Origin: Kineococcus sp. NBC_00420
GTDB lineage: Bacteria > Actinomycetota > Actinomycetes > Actinomycetales > Kineococcaceae
DNA: 64,000 nucleotides
NCBI RefSeq assembly: GCF_036021035.1
Contig: NZ_CP107930.1
Span: 4,154,001 to 4,218,000 of the forward strand
Reading direction: 5' to 3'
The notes under the pieces are model-generated. The model ran no database searches. It was not told the origin of the DNA and saw nothing but the letters and a program-made list of their open reading frames with translations. How positions within the stretch are numbered: the first letter of the stretch is position 1; each line of letters opens with the position of its first letter. The position numbers and the translations under genes were made by a program. This document shows, in pieces, positions 1 to 7,923 of the stretch.

Positions 1-170
1 TGGATCCGGCTGGTGATCGCCAACGCGGCCGCGGCCTGGGCGAACCCGCCGCGGAACCCGAGGTCCTCGATCACCCAGAGGGTGTCGAACCCGAGCTCCT
101 CGGCGCGGCGGGCGAAGGGCAGGACGTCGGCGACGGGGAGGTCGCGGGGGAGGGTCACACCGGTGTGCAC
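1..170 (-). CDS. LLM-class flavin-dependent oxidoreductase, N-terminal part only
   Basis: About 56 residues are visible before the window edge, read from a GTG at 170-168 that lies just after the stop of the upstream MFS gene. The segment RRAEELGFDTLWVIED followed by a Gly/Ala-rich stretch is the typical first beta-alpha unit of luciferase-like monooxygenases, TIM-barrel enzymes that use FMN or F420. The substrate cannot be told from this part. It is the last gene of a same-strand run with the MFS and LysE genes, so co-transcription is likely. The weak ribosome site and short visible length limit certainty about the exact start. Confidence 0.7.
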   Translation of the reverse strand, partial: MHTGVTLPRDLPVADVLPFARRAEELGFDTLWVIEDLGFRGGFAQAAAALAITSRI

Positions 171-179
171 GCCCCGAAC

Positions 180-1388
180 CTACCGGTCGGCGGGTCGGGC
201 CACGGACCGGGCGAAGAACGCCGAGATCGCGACCATGACGAGCACCACGAGGATCGCGGACCGCAAGCCGGCGTGCTGGCCGACGAACCCCAGCACCGGC
301 GGTCCGACCAGGAACGCGGTGTAGCCCGCCGTCGCGACGGCGCTCACCCGGCGGGCCGCCCCGACCGGGTCGTCACCGGCGGCGGAGAGGGCGACGGGAA
401 AACCGAGGGCCGCTCCGAGACCCCACAGGAGCACCCCGGGCACGGCCACCGCGATGCCCGGGGCGAAGGAGACCAGCCCGATCCCGACGACGGCCGAGCA
501 CGCGGAGGCCAGCACCACCGGCGTCCGGCCGAACCGGTCGAGGAACCAGCCGCCGCCGAACCGGCCGACCGCCATCGCGCCGCCGAAGGAGGCGAACACC
601 AGCGCTCCCGTCGTCGCGCTCAGCCCGAAACCGTCGACGACGATGAGCGGCAGCCAGTCGCCCGCCGATCCCTCGGCCAGCGCCATCCCGAGCACGATCA
701 CCCCGATCGCGATCGTGCGGGTCTCCCGCCACACCCCGAGGAAGCTCCGCGCCGCGTCCGCGAGGGCGAAGGGGTGCGCGCCGCGTGGTTCGACGCCGGT
801 GGCGGCGGGGAGCCCACGCACCAGCCACACCGTCGTCGCGGTGGTCAGCACCGCCATCCCCAGCAGGTGCACGAGCACCGGGAGGTGGCTGGCCGTGGCC
901 AGCAGTCCCAGCAGCGCGCCCACGCACAACGCGAGGCTGTAGGCGCCGTGCAGGCTCGGGACCACGGTGCGCCCGACGACGGCCTCCAGGGTGATCCCCT
1001 CCACGTTCAGCGCGATCTCCCCGGACCCCATCCCGAAGCCGATGGCCGCGAGTCCCAACGCCACCAGCCAGCCGAAGCCCACCGTGGCCCCGACGGCGAC
1101 GACGGCCGTCCCGCAGGAGAGCGTGAGCAGTCCGGTGCGGACGACCGCGCGGGCGCCCGACCGTGCGACGTAGCCGCCGCCGATCGCGATCCCGACCATC
1201 GAGCCGACGGACATGCCGGCGATGACGACACCCATCTGCGCCGTGCTGGCGTGCACGAGGTCGCGGATCGCGGGGGTCCGTGACGCCCAGCTCGCCATCG
1301 TGAGTCCGCTGCACGCGAAGGCGGCCACGAGCGACGCTCGCCAGCGCGTGGTGCCGAGGCCCTGCTGCGTCGCCACGTCAGCGGGCAC
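180..1388 (-). CDS. MFS transporter, YbjJ-like
   Basis: An integral membrane protein of about 400 residues with roughly 12 hydrophobic segments. It has the MFS loop after TM2-3 (GGGYVARSGARAVVR) and the repeated loop GGGWFLDRFGRTPVV in the second half. The early motif SWASRTPAIRDLV resembles YbjJ-type major facilitator proteins, whose substrates are mostly unknown. The likely start is GTG at 1388 or GTG at 1376; both sit at the end of the LysE-family gene, so the two genes overlap or abut and are probably translationally coupled. An in-frame extension further upstream lies inside the LysE gene and was rejected. Efflux is the likely role; the substrate is unknown. Confidence 0.88.
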   Translation of the reverse strand: MPADVATQQGLGTTRWRASLVAAFACSGLTMASWASRTPAIRDLVHASTAQMGVVIAGMSVGSMVGIAIGGGYVARSGARAVVRTGLLTLSCGTAVVAVGATVGFGWLVALGLAAIGFGMGSGEIALNVEGITLEAVVGRTVVPSLHGAYSLALCVGALLGLLATASHLPVLVHLLGMAVLTTATTVWLVRGLPAATGVEPRGAHPFALADAARSFLGVWRETRTIAIGVIVLGMALAEGSAGDWLPLIVVDGFGLSATTGALVFASFGGAMAVGRFGGGWFLDRFGRTPVVLASACSAVVGIGLVSFAPGIAVAVPGVLLWGLGAALGFPVALSAAGDDPVGAARRVSAVATAGYTAFLVGPPVLGFVGQHAGLRSAILVVLVMVAISAFFARSVARPADR

Positions 1389-2019
1389 TGACGACGGTGC
1401 CGACGCCGAACGCGGTGAGGACCGCGGCGCTGATCCGGTCCAGCGCTCTCGTGACCCGTGGGCGGCGGATCCAGCCGACCGCACGGGCGGCGACGTGCGC
1501 GAGCACCGTGAGGTAGGTCAGGGCGACGACCGCCTCGAGCGCGCCGAGCAGCAGGGTGGCCCGGACGGTGTTCCCCGCCGGGACGAACTGGGGGACGACG
1601 GCGAGGAAGAACAGGCCCACCTTGGGGTTGAGCACGCAGGAGACGAGGCCGGAACGCCAGGCCCGGGCCAGTCCCGCCCCGTGCTCACCGTCCACCGCCG
1701 GACCGTCGCCGCGGGCGGTCCGGCGGCTCTGGACGAACGTGCGGATCCCCAGGTGGACGAGGTAGAGCCCGCCCAGCACCTTGACCACCTGGTAGGCCTG
1801 CGCCGACCGTTCCAGCAGCGCCGCGAGACCGACCGCGACGGCGGTGGCCCAGACCATCGCCCCCACCGCGGACCCGAGTGCGGTCGCCACGCCGGTGCGG
1901 GCACCGTGCAGGCTGTGCCGCAGCACCAGGAACGTGTTCGGCCCGGGGGTCAGTTCGAGGAGCAGGCACAGGGCGCAGAACGCCAGGACGGACTCGAGTG
2001 TCACCGGCTCATCCAACAC
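1378..2019 (-). CDS. LysE/RhtB family amino-acid exporter
   Basis: A 213-residue protein with about six transmembrane segments. The family signature is present: the first helix followed by ELTPGPNTFLVLRHSL, then GLYLVHLGIRTF and NPKVGLFFLAVVPQF. LysE/RhtB transporters export amino acids or related solutes by proton exchange across the inner membrane. The reading frame starts at a GTG at 2019. It heads a minus-strand run with the MFS gene and the luciferase-like oxidoreductase. No LysG-type regulator is adjacent. The exported substrate cannot be assigned. Confidence 0.92.
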   Translation of the reverse strand: MLDEPVTLESVLAFCALCLLLELTPGPNTFLVLRHSLHGARTGVATALGSAVGAMVWATAVAVGLAALLERSAQAYQVVKVLGGLYLVHLGIRTFVQSRRTARGDGPAVDGEHGAGLARAWRSGLVSCVLNPKVGLFFLAVVPQFVPAGNTVRATLLLGALEAVVALTYLTVLAHVAARAVGWIRRPRVTRALDRISAAVLTAFGVGTVVSAR

Positions 2020-2203
2020 GGCCCGGAGGGGCGTCGGCCACCAGCAGCTGCAGGGTCACGCGGTGATCGAGGTTCGGTGCGGCGAACTCCCGAGGGCGGT
2101 GGTTCCGTCGTCCGGTGGCCGGGACACCGGTCGGGAGAGTTCATCAGCCCGTGGAACCCGTTCGGCTGCAAGGGAATCCGGCCTGTTGTGCCATGCTGGC
2201 GAC

Positions 2204-2770
2204 GTGTCCCTGCTGACGTTGCTGCTCATCGCCCTCGGTGTCTCGGCCGACGCCTTCGCCGTCGCCCTGGGCAAGGGGCTGCACCTGCGCAGGCTCACCC
2301 GGCGCGACGCGATCTCGATCGCCCTGGCCTTCGGGATCTTCCAGGCGCTGATGCCGGTCGTCGGGTACCTGCTGGCGCGCAGCTTCCGCGGCTACATCAC
2401 CGCGTGGGACCACTGGATCGCCTTCGGTCTGCTGAGCCTGATCGGCGGCAAGATGCTGTGGGAGGCCATCACCTCCGGTGCCGACGACGAGGCGGACGCG
2501 GAGGGGATCGAGCTGCGCGAGCTCCTCGTCCTGTCGTTCGCGACGAGCATCGACGCCCTGGCCGTCGGCATCAGCTTCGCGTTCCTGGACGTCTCGATCG
2601 TCCCGGCCTCGATCCTCATCGGGGTCGTCACCGCGGTGATCTCGCTGCTGGGCGTGCACATCGGCCACCGGGCCGGGGTGAAGTTCCGCCGGCCCGCCGA
2701 GATCGCCGGCGGCCTCGTCCTCATCGCCATCGGGGTGCGGGTCCTGCTGGACCACCTCGGCGTCCTCTGA
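2204..2770 (+). CDS. mntP: manganese efflux pump MntP
   Basis: A 188-residue membrane protein, the usual MntP length, with six hydrophobic segments. Conserved pieces are LIALGVSADAFAVALGKG near the start, FGIFQALMPVVG, IGGKMLWEA and the second half-repeat ATSIDALAVGISFA, with the paired Asp residues typical of the family. MntP exports Mn(II) and protects against manganese excess. The start is GTG at 2204; longer in-frame extension runs antisense through the LysE gene and was rejected. It is divergent from LysE with a 184-bp spacer. I looked for a yybP-ykoY riboswitch there and did not find a convincing one. Confidence 0.92.
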   Translation: MSLLTLLLIALGVSADAFAVALGKGLHLRRLTRRDAISIALAFGIFQALMPVVGYLLARSFRGYITAWDHWIAFGLLSLIGGKMLWEAITSGADDEADAEGIELRELLVLSFATSIDALAVGISFAFLDVSIVPASILIGVVTAVISLLGVHIGHRAGVKFRRPAEIAGGLVLIAIGVRVLLDHLGVL

Positions 2771-2915
2771 ACGGGGTGGCTGCGCGTTCAACGAGCGTTC
2801 CCCGGAGTCCGCTCCTACGGTCGAGGAGCACCAGGACGACCGCGGAGTCCTCGAGACCCGGTGGACTCCCTGGTGCCCCAACGCGCAGCACCGCACCACC
2901 ACCCAGGAGGTTCCA

Positions 2916-4058
2916 GTGAAGGCACTCGTCTACAACGGCGCGTTCGACGTCTCGGTCCAGGACGTCCCCGACGCCCGGATCGAAGCACCCACCGACGCCG
3001 TCGTCCGCATCACCTCGACGAACATCTGCGGTTCGGACCTGCACATGTACGAGGGACGCACGGACATGGAGACCGGGCGGGTGCTCGGTCACGAGAACAT
3101 GGGGATCGTCGAGGCCGTCGGCGCCGGCGTCGACCGCATCAAGGTCGGGGACCGGGTCAGCCTGCCGTTCAACATCGGTTGCGGCACGTGCGAGACCTGC
3201 GTCGAGGGGAAGACCGGGTTCTGCCTGCGCGCCAACCAGGCCGGGACCGCCGGTGCCGCGTTCGGGTTCGCGGCGATGGGGGAGTACGCCGGGGGGCAGT
3301 CGGAACTCCTGCGGGTCCCGTGGGCCGACTTCAACGCCCTCGTCCTGCCCGCCGGGACGGAGAAGGAACTCGACTACACGATGCTGTCGGACATCTTCCC
3401 GACCGGCTGGCACGGGGTGCAGCTGTCGGGCTTCCAGCCCGGCGACTCCGTCGTGGTCTGGGGTGCCGGCCCCGTCGGGCTGATGGCGGCGCACAGCGCG
3501 CGGATCGCCGGTGCGGCGGAGGTGTTCGTCGTCGACGCCAAGCCCGACCGGTTGAAGCTCGTGGAGAAGGCGGGTGCCACCCCGATCGACTACTCCGCCG
3601 GGGACCCCGTCCAGCAGATCATGGACGCCACCGGGGGCCGGGGGACCGACCGAGGGGTCGACGCCATCGGCTACCAGGCCCACGACACGAGCGGGGAGGA
3701 GGACGCGTCGATGGTCCTCAACCAGCTCGTCCAGGTCGTGAAGGCGACCGGCGGCATCGGCGTGGTGGGCATCTACCTGCCGCAGGACCCGGGGGCCAAG
3801 GACGAACTGTCCCGGCAGGGGAAGATCGCCTTCGACTACGGGACGTTCTGGTTCAAGGGTCAGACGATGGGCACCGGCCAGTGCAACGTCAAGGCCTACA
3901 ACGTGAAGCTGCGCAACCTCATCACGGCCGGTGTCGCGACCCCGGGGTTCATCGTGAGCCACGAGCTCGACCTCACCGCCGCGGCGGAGGGGTACCAGAA
4001 GTTCGACCAGCGCGAGCAGGGCTGGACGAAGGTCGTCCTGCACCCCTCCGGCGTGTGA
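2916..4058 (+). CDS. glutathione-independent formaldehyde dehydrogenase-type zinc alcohol dehydrogenase
   Basis: A 380-residue medium-chain dehydrogenase. Visible features are the catalytic zinc site NICGSDLHMYEG with GHENMG about 30 residues on, the structural zinc cysteines CGTCETC and a later Cys, and the NAD-binding turn GAGPVGLMAA. The C-terminal half contains the insertion typical of formaldehyde dismutase/FdhA-type enzymes (GFIVSHELDL, QREQGWTKVVLHP). A strong AGGAGG at 2905-2910 sets the GTG start at 2916. It stands alone and is convergent with trmB. Likely role: NAD-dependent aldehyde oxidation or detoxification; formaldehyde as substrate is inferred from family resemblance. A paralogue lies at 13334-14527. 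Confidence 0.9.
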   Translation: MKALVYNGAFDVSVQDVPDARIEAPTDAVVRITSTNICGSDLHMYEGRTDMETGRVLGHENMGIVEAVGAGVDRIKVGDRVSLPFNIGCGTCETCVEGKTGFCLRANQAGTAGAAFGFAAMGEYAGGQSELLRVPWADFNALVLPAGTEKELDYTMLSDIFPTGWHGVQLSGFQPGDSVVVWGAGPVGLMAAHSARIAGAAEVFVVDAKPDRLKLVEKAGATPIDYSAGDPVQQIMDATGGRGTDRGVDAIGYQAHDTSGEEDASMVLNQLVQVVKATGGIGVVGIYLPQDPGAKDELSRQGKIAFDYGTFWFKGQTMGTGQCNVKAYNVKLRNLITAGVATPGFIVSHELDLTAAAEGYQKFDQREQGWTKVVLHPSGV

Positions 4059-4064
4059 GCTGAC

Positions 4065-4793
4065 TCAGACCGGGCGGCGGGCCAGCAGGTCCGTCACCCG
4101 GTGGCCGAGGCGCAGGCCGCGGGCCTCGAACCCGGTGATCGGACGCCAGTCCGGACGCGTGTCGATGCCCGCGGTCTCCACGACCAGACCCGGTTCCGCG
4201 GCGAGCACGGCGAGCATCTGCTCGGCGTAGGGCTCCCAGTCGGTCGCGCAGTGCAGGAGGCCGCCGGGGGCCAGGCGGTCCGCGACCAGGGCCGCGAAGT
4301 CCGGACCGACCAGGCGGCGCTTGTGGTGCCTGGGCTTGGGCCAGGGGTCGGGGAAGTAGACCCGGACGCCGGCGAGGCTTCCCGAGGGGATGCGCTGGTG
4401 CAGGAACTGGCGGCCATCGGCCTCCAGCACCCGCACGTTGTCCAGGCCGCGCTCGTCGAGCCCCAGCAGCAGACCGGCCACCCCCGGGGTGTGCACGTCG
4501 GAGGCGATGACGCCGGTCCCCGGGTCCGCCTCGGCCATCGCCAGCGTGCTGGCCCCCATCCCGAACCCGATCTCGAGGACCACGGGAACCTCCGCCCCGA
4601 AGAGGGCGGCCAGGTCCAGCAGGTCTTCTCCCGCGGGGACCGCGTAGCGCTCGGCGAGGTTGTCCAGGGCGACCTGGCGGGTGATGCCCATCCGGCCGCG
4701 GCGGATCTTGTAGGAGCGCTTCGTGTCGTCCGGGGGACCGGGCGTCGCAGAGGCGTCGGTGGGGGTCGAGGGCACGGCTCCATCATCCGGCAT
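4065..4793 (-). CDS. trmB: tRNA (guanine-N7)-methyltransferase TrmB
   Basis: A 242-residue SAM-dependent methyltransferase that makes m7G46 in tRNA. It shows the SAM-binding motif LEIGFGMGAST, the acidic IASDVHTPGV strand end, the TrmB signature YFPDPWPKPRHHKRR and the downstream D-W-P-Y element. The start ATG at 4793 is preferred; a TTG five codons upstream is the only other candidate. The first 35 residues are a Pro/Thr/Asp-rich tail of the kind common in actinobacterial TrmB. It is convergent with the dehydrogenase (6-bp gap) and divergent from the isomerase operon. Confidence 0.95.
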   Translation of the reverse strand: MPDDGAVPSTPTDASATPGPPDDTKRSYKIRRGRMGITRQVALDNLAERYAVPAGEDLLDLAALFGAEVPVVLEIGFGMGASTLAMAEADPGTGVIASDVHTPGVAGLLLGLDERGLDNVRVLEADGRQFLHQRIPSGSLAGVRVYFPDPWPKPRHHKRRLVGPDFAALVADRLAPGGLLHCATDWEPYAEQMLAVLAAEPGLVVETAGIDTRPDWRPITGFEARGLRLGHRVTDLLARRPV

Positions 4794-4812
4794 CGGGCGG
4801 CCCACCAATACC

Positions 4813-4823
4813 TTCCACTGGAA
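4813..4823. promoter_or_regulatory. short inverted repeat upstream of the isomerase operon
   Basis: TTCCA-C-TGGAA, a perfect 5-bp inverted repeat around one central base, lies in the 90-bp divergent spacer between trmB and the sugar isomerase operon. It could be an operator for a local regulator such as the TetR protein at 6740-7354. The size is marginal and chance occurrence is possible. Confidence 0.25.
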
Positions 4824-4883
4824 AGTTCGACGTGTACCATCAGGCGCGAGCCATCACCGTCCACAGAACGAAGGAGTCCTGAG

Positions 4884-5624
4884 GTGTCCCGGAAACCCTC
4901 CGTCCAGCTGTACTCGGTCCGCGAAGCGGTCCAGTCCGACCTGGCCGCCGCCGTCGCCCGTCTGGCCGAGATCGGCTTCGAGCAGGTCGAGCCGTACGGC
5001 TTCCACCAGCGCACCGCCGACTACGCGGCAGCGTTCAAGGCCGCCGGCGTCAGTGCCCCGTCCGGCCACGCGGCCGTGATCGACTCCGAGACCCCGGAGG
5101 CGATCTTCGAGGCCGCCAACGCGCTCGGGATCACCACCGTCATCGACCCGTTCGTCCCGACGCAGCGCTGGCAGAGCGCCGACGACGTGGCGCGCCTCGC
5201 GGAGCGGGTCAACACCCTCAGCGCCCTGGCCCACGAGTACGTCCTGGACTTCGGCTACCACAACCACCAGTGGGAACTGGAGAACACCGTCGACGGCCGA
5301 CCGGTGCTGGAACTCTTCGCCGACCAGCTCGAACCCGCCGTCGTGCTCGAGGTCGACACCTTCTGGGCCACCGTCGGCGGCGCCGACACCCCGGCCCTGC
5401 TGAAGGCCCTGGGGGACCGCGTGCGGTTCATCCACGTCAAGGACGGCGCCAAGAGCACCGACACCTCGCTGCAGCAGCCCGCGGGTCAGGGTGACGTCGA
5501 CGTCGCCGGCATCCTCGCCGCGGCTCCCCAGGCGCTGCGGGTCGTGGAGTTCGACGCCTACGCCGGCGACGTCTTCGACGGCATCGCGCAGTCGCTGGCC
5601 TGGCTGAAGGAGAACGACCAGTGA
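4884..5624 (+). CDS. sugar phosphate isomerase/epimerase family TIM-barrel protein
   Basis: A 246-residue xylose-isomerase-like TIM barrel (AP endonuclease 2 family fold). Visible metal-site strands are LEVDTFWA and RFIHVKDGA, plus FGYHNHQWEL, the usual His/Glu/Asp pattern of inositol or sugar catabolism isomerases. The start is GTG at 4884 with GGAG eight bases upstream; longer upstream in-frame sequence is antisense to trmB and was rejected. It overlaps the next gene by four bases (GTGA), so the pair works together. Together with the Gfo/Idh/MocA oxidoreductase it suggests a small pathway that oxidises and isomerises a polyol or sugar; the substrate is not visible. Confidence 0.9.
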   Translation: MSRKPSVQLYSVREAVQSDLAAAVARLAEIGFEQVEPYGFHQRTADYAAAFKAAGVSAPSGHAAVIDSETPEAIFEAANALGITTVIDPFVPTQRWQSADDVARLAERVNTLSALAHEYVLDFGYHNHQWELENTVDGRPVLELFADQLEPAVVLEVDTFWATVGGADTPALLKALGDRVRFIHVKDGAKSTDTSLQQPAGQGDVDVAGILAAAPQALRVVEFDAYAGDVFDGIAQSLAWLKENDQ

Positions 5625-6718
5625 GCCGCGTCGGTGTGGGCATCATCGGGGCGGGGAACATCTCGACCCAGTACCTGGAGAACCTCACGAAGTTCCCCGA
5701 CGTCGAGGTCCGCTTCGTCGCCGACATCGCCCTGGACCGCGCGGCCGCGCAGGCCGAGGCGTTCGGGGTGGCGGCGTCCGGGACGGTCGAGGAACTCCTC
5801 GCCCGCGACGACGTCGAGATCGTCGTCAACCTGACGATCCCGGCGGCGCACGCCGAGGTCGGCCGTCAGGTCATCGCCGCCGGCAAGCACGTCTGGAGCG
5901 AGAAGCCCCTCGCCCTCGACGCCGAGTCCGGGCTGGCGCTGCTCGCCGACGCCGAGAAGGCCGGCCTGCGGGTCGCCTGCGCGCCGGACACCGTGCTGGG
6001 GGCGGGCATCCAGACCGCGCTGCGCGCCATCGCCCGCGGTGACATCGGGCAGCCGCTGTCGGCGACGACGATGTTCCACGTCCCGGGGCCGGAAGCCTGG
6101 CACCCGAACCCGGACTTCCTCTTCGCCCACGGCGCGGGTCCGCTCTTCGACATGGGGCCGTACTACGTGACGACCCTGGTGCACGCGTTCGGGTCCGCGA
6201 GCCGGGTCCAGGCCGTGTCGTCGCGGTCGGTGGCCACGCGCACCATCGCGACCGGTCCGCGGGCGGGGGAGACGTTCCCCGTCGAGGTCCCGACCCACCA
6301 CGCCGCGCTCATCGAGTTCGACGGCGGGCAGTCGGCCCAGTCCACGTTCTCGTTCCAGCACGCGCTGCCGCGGATGGGGTTCGTCGAGGTCAACGGGACC
6401 GAGGGCACGATCGTGCTGCCCGACCCGAACACCTTCGAGGGTGATTCCACGTTGTGGCGCAACGGTTCCCAGGAACCCGAGACGGTCACCGCCGTGGGTT
6501 CGACCTTCGGGCGGGGTTCCGGTGTCCTCGACCTCGCGCGGGCCATCCGCACCGGTGGCACCGAGCGCGCCTCGGGTGCGGTGGCCGCCCACGTCCTGGA
6601 CGTGCTGCTCGCCGTCCGCGACGCGGCCGCCACCCACAACGCCGTCGAGATCACCTCGACGGTCGCGCCCGTCGCGCCGCTGGCCGAGGACTGGGACCCC
6701 TCGGCGTCGACCCTCTGA
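5621..6718 (+). CDS. Gfo/Idh/MocA family NAD(P)-dependent oxidoreductase
   Basis: A 365-residue protein with an N-terminal Rossmann fold (VGIIGAGNIS), the family EKP motif in WSEKPLALD, and a C-terminal alpha/beta domain containing GPLFDMGPYYVTTLV. Members oxidise or reduce sugars, inositols and related polyols. The GTG start at 5621 overlaps the isomerase stop, indicating translational coupling. The next gene downstream is a convergent TetR regulator, 21 bp away, which may control this operon. Substrate unknown. Confidence 0.92.
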   Translation: MSRVGVGIIGAGNISTQYLENLTKFPDVEVRFVADIALDRAAAQAEAFGVAASGTVEELLARDDVEIVVNLTIPAAHAEVGRQVIAAGKHVWSEKPLALDAESGLALLADAEKAGLRVACAPDTVLGAGIQTALRAIARGDIGQPLSATTMFHVPGPEAWHPNPDFLFAHGAGPLFDMGPYYVTTLVHAFGSASRVQAVSSRSVATRTIATGPRAGETFPVEVPTHHAALIEFDGGQSAQSTFSFQHALPRMGFVEVNGTEGTIVLPDPNTFEGDSTLWRNGSQEPETVTAVGSTFGRGSGVLDLARAIRTGGTERASGAVAAHVLDVLLAVRDAAATHNAVEITSTVAPVAPLAEDWDPSASTL

Positions 6719-6739
6719 CGTCGAGCCCCTGACCTTGTC

Positions 6740-7354
6740 CTAACCCGGCAGGAACCGTTCCAGCAGCTCCAGGGAACGGCGCACGTCGACGGTCTCCGGG
6801 TCCAGCAACCACTGGACCTGGAGACCGTCGGAGGCGGCGATGACGAGCGATGCGGCGTCGGCCGCGTCGATGTCCGCCGGCGTGCGTCCGGCGGCCTGGG
6901 ACTCCCGGATGCGGTGGACCAGGTCCTCCCGGACCCTCCGGAACCGTTCGTCGATGAACTCCCGGGTCGCGGTGTGCTGCCGCTGCAGCGCGTCCGCGGT
7001 CAAGGTCGAGTAGAGCTGCACCAACCCGGGAACCTCGCGGTTGCGGTCCGCACTGCGGGCGATGTCCTCGACGGCACCGACGCCGTCCTCCGCGGGTTCA
7101 CCCTCGACCCGCTGTTCGTGGGCGCGGTAGACCTCGATGAGGAGTTCGTCCCGCGACGCGAAGTAGTGCCGCAGCGCCGTGTGGGAAACCCCGATCGCCT
7201 CCCCGACCGAACGCATCGACGCGCCGTCGACCCCGTGTTCGGCGAAGAGTTCGATGGCCCGGTCGAGGATCTGCCGGCGGCGTTCGACGCCCTTGCGGTA
7301 CGGACGGACCGGGGTGCGGAGTTCGACCTCGGCGTCGTCCGCGCTGTCTGCCAC
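6740..7354 (-). CDS. TetR family transcriptional regulator
   Basis: A 204-residue regulator. The N-terminal DNA-binding domain is clear: RRQILDRAIELFAEHGV, then ASMRSVGEAIGVSHTALRHYF, the standard TetR helix-turn-helix. The rest is helical and hydrophobic, the ligand-binding and dimer part. It starts at GTG 7354. It is convergent with the Gfo/Idh gene and divergent from the ribbon-helix-helix gene. The neighbouring sugar operon is the natural candidate target, but no shared operator was demonstrated. Confidence 0.92.
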   Translation of the reverse strand: MADSADDAEVELRTPVRPYRKGVERRRQILDRAIELFAEHGVDGASMRSVGEAIGVSHTALRHYFASRDELLIEVYRAHEQRVEGEPAEDGVGAVEDIARSADRNREVPGLVQLYSTLTADALQRQHTATREFIDERFRRVREDLVHRIRESQAAGRTPADIDAADAASLVIAASDGLQVQWLLDPETVDVRRSLELLERFLPG

Positions 7355-7390
7355 GCGGACATGCTACGGCGACGGCAGGTGGGGTCTTGC

Positions 7391-7423
7391 GGTGGTGTCA
7401 TCGTGGTGTCACCATGACGTCAT
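7391..7423. promoter_or_regulatory. candidate operator overlapping the start of the ribbon-helix-helix gene
   Basis: Two copies of TGGTGTCA (ending near 7400 and 7411) precede the perfect 10-bp palindrome ATGACGTCAT at 7414-7423, which overlaps the ATG at 7422. The following gene has no Shine-Dalgarno sequence, so a leaderless transcript with an operator over the start is plausible. Ribbon-helix-helix proteins commonly bind such short repeated half-sites and repress their own genes; the link here is inferred from position. Confidence 0.45.
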
Positions 7424-7892
7424 GGAGCTCGATCCCTACGTCGACAGCGTGCGTGAGAACCTCCTCGCCTCGGCCGGGATCGGGGGCGAGGAGCTCCGGG
7501 TGCCGGTCGAACGGCTCGCCGCGGCGTTGGACGCCGCGGTCCGGCTGGCGCTGCTCGAGGCGCTCAGCGACGCCGTCGGCGAGGTCTCCCGAGACCTCGT
7601 CCCCGGCGGGGTCGAACTCCGGTTGCGCGGGCGATCGCCCGAGTTCGTCGTGACGTCGCCCGTCGCGACCCCCACCACCGCTCCCGTCGCCGCTTCCGTC
7701 GCCGAGGAGACCGGCGACGAGGGGGCGACCTCCCGCACCACGCTGCGCCTGCCCGAGAACCTGAAGGTCCGGGTGGAGTCGGCCGCGGCCGCCGCACAGC
7801 TCAGCGTCAACGCCTGGCTCGTCCGGGCCATCGGTTCGGCCGTCGACGCGCCGGCGTCGAGCGGTGGTTCCTTCCACGGCTGGGTCGGATAG
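7422..7892 (+). CDS. ribbon-helix-helix domain protein (HicB/Arc-like)
   Basis: A 156-residue protein. The N-terminal 75 residues are helical and acidic, the middle is a Val/Ala/Thr linker, and the C-terminus holds a ribbon-helix-helix unit: TTLRLPENLKVRVESAA, then LSVNAWLVRAI, the pattern of HicB-like and Arc-like DNA-binding proteins. The gene starts at ATG 7422 without a ribosome site. A DUF4097 gene follows 31 bp later on the same strand, a pairing I recognise from other actinobacteria. No toxin gene is adjacent, so a classical toxin-antitoxin role is not supported. Confidence 0.8.
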   Translation: MELDPYVDSVRENLLASAGIGGEELRVPVERLAAALDAAVRLALLEALSDAVGEVSRDLVPGGVELRLRGRSPEFVVTSPVATPTTAPVAASVAEETGDEGATSRTTLRLPENLKVRVESAAAAAQLSVNAWLVRAIGSAVDAPASSGGSFHGWVG

Positions 7893-7923
7893 CCGCCCCC
7901 GCCCCCACTCCCGGAGGTGCAGT

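Noticed and set aside
165-1283. Long plus-strand frame opposite the MFS gene
   Set aside because: It is Arg/Gly/His/Asp-rich antisense shadow sequence caused by high GC; the minus-strand frame has transporter motifs.
2020-2203. yybP-ykoY manganese riboswitch before mntP
   Set aside because: The conserved helices and loop sequence of that class could not be found in the 184-bp spacer.
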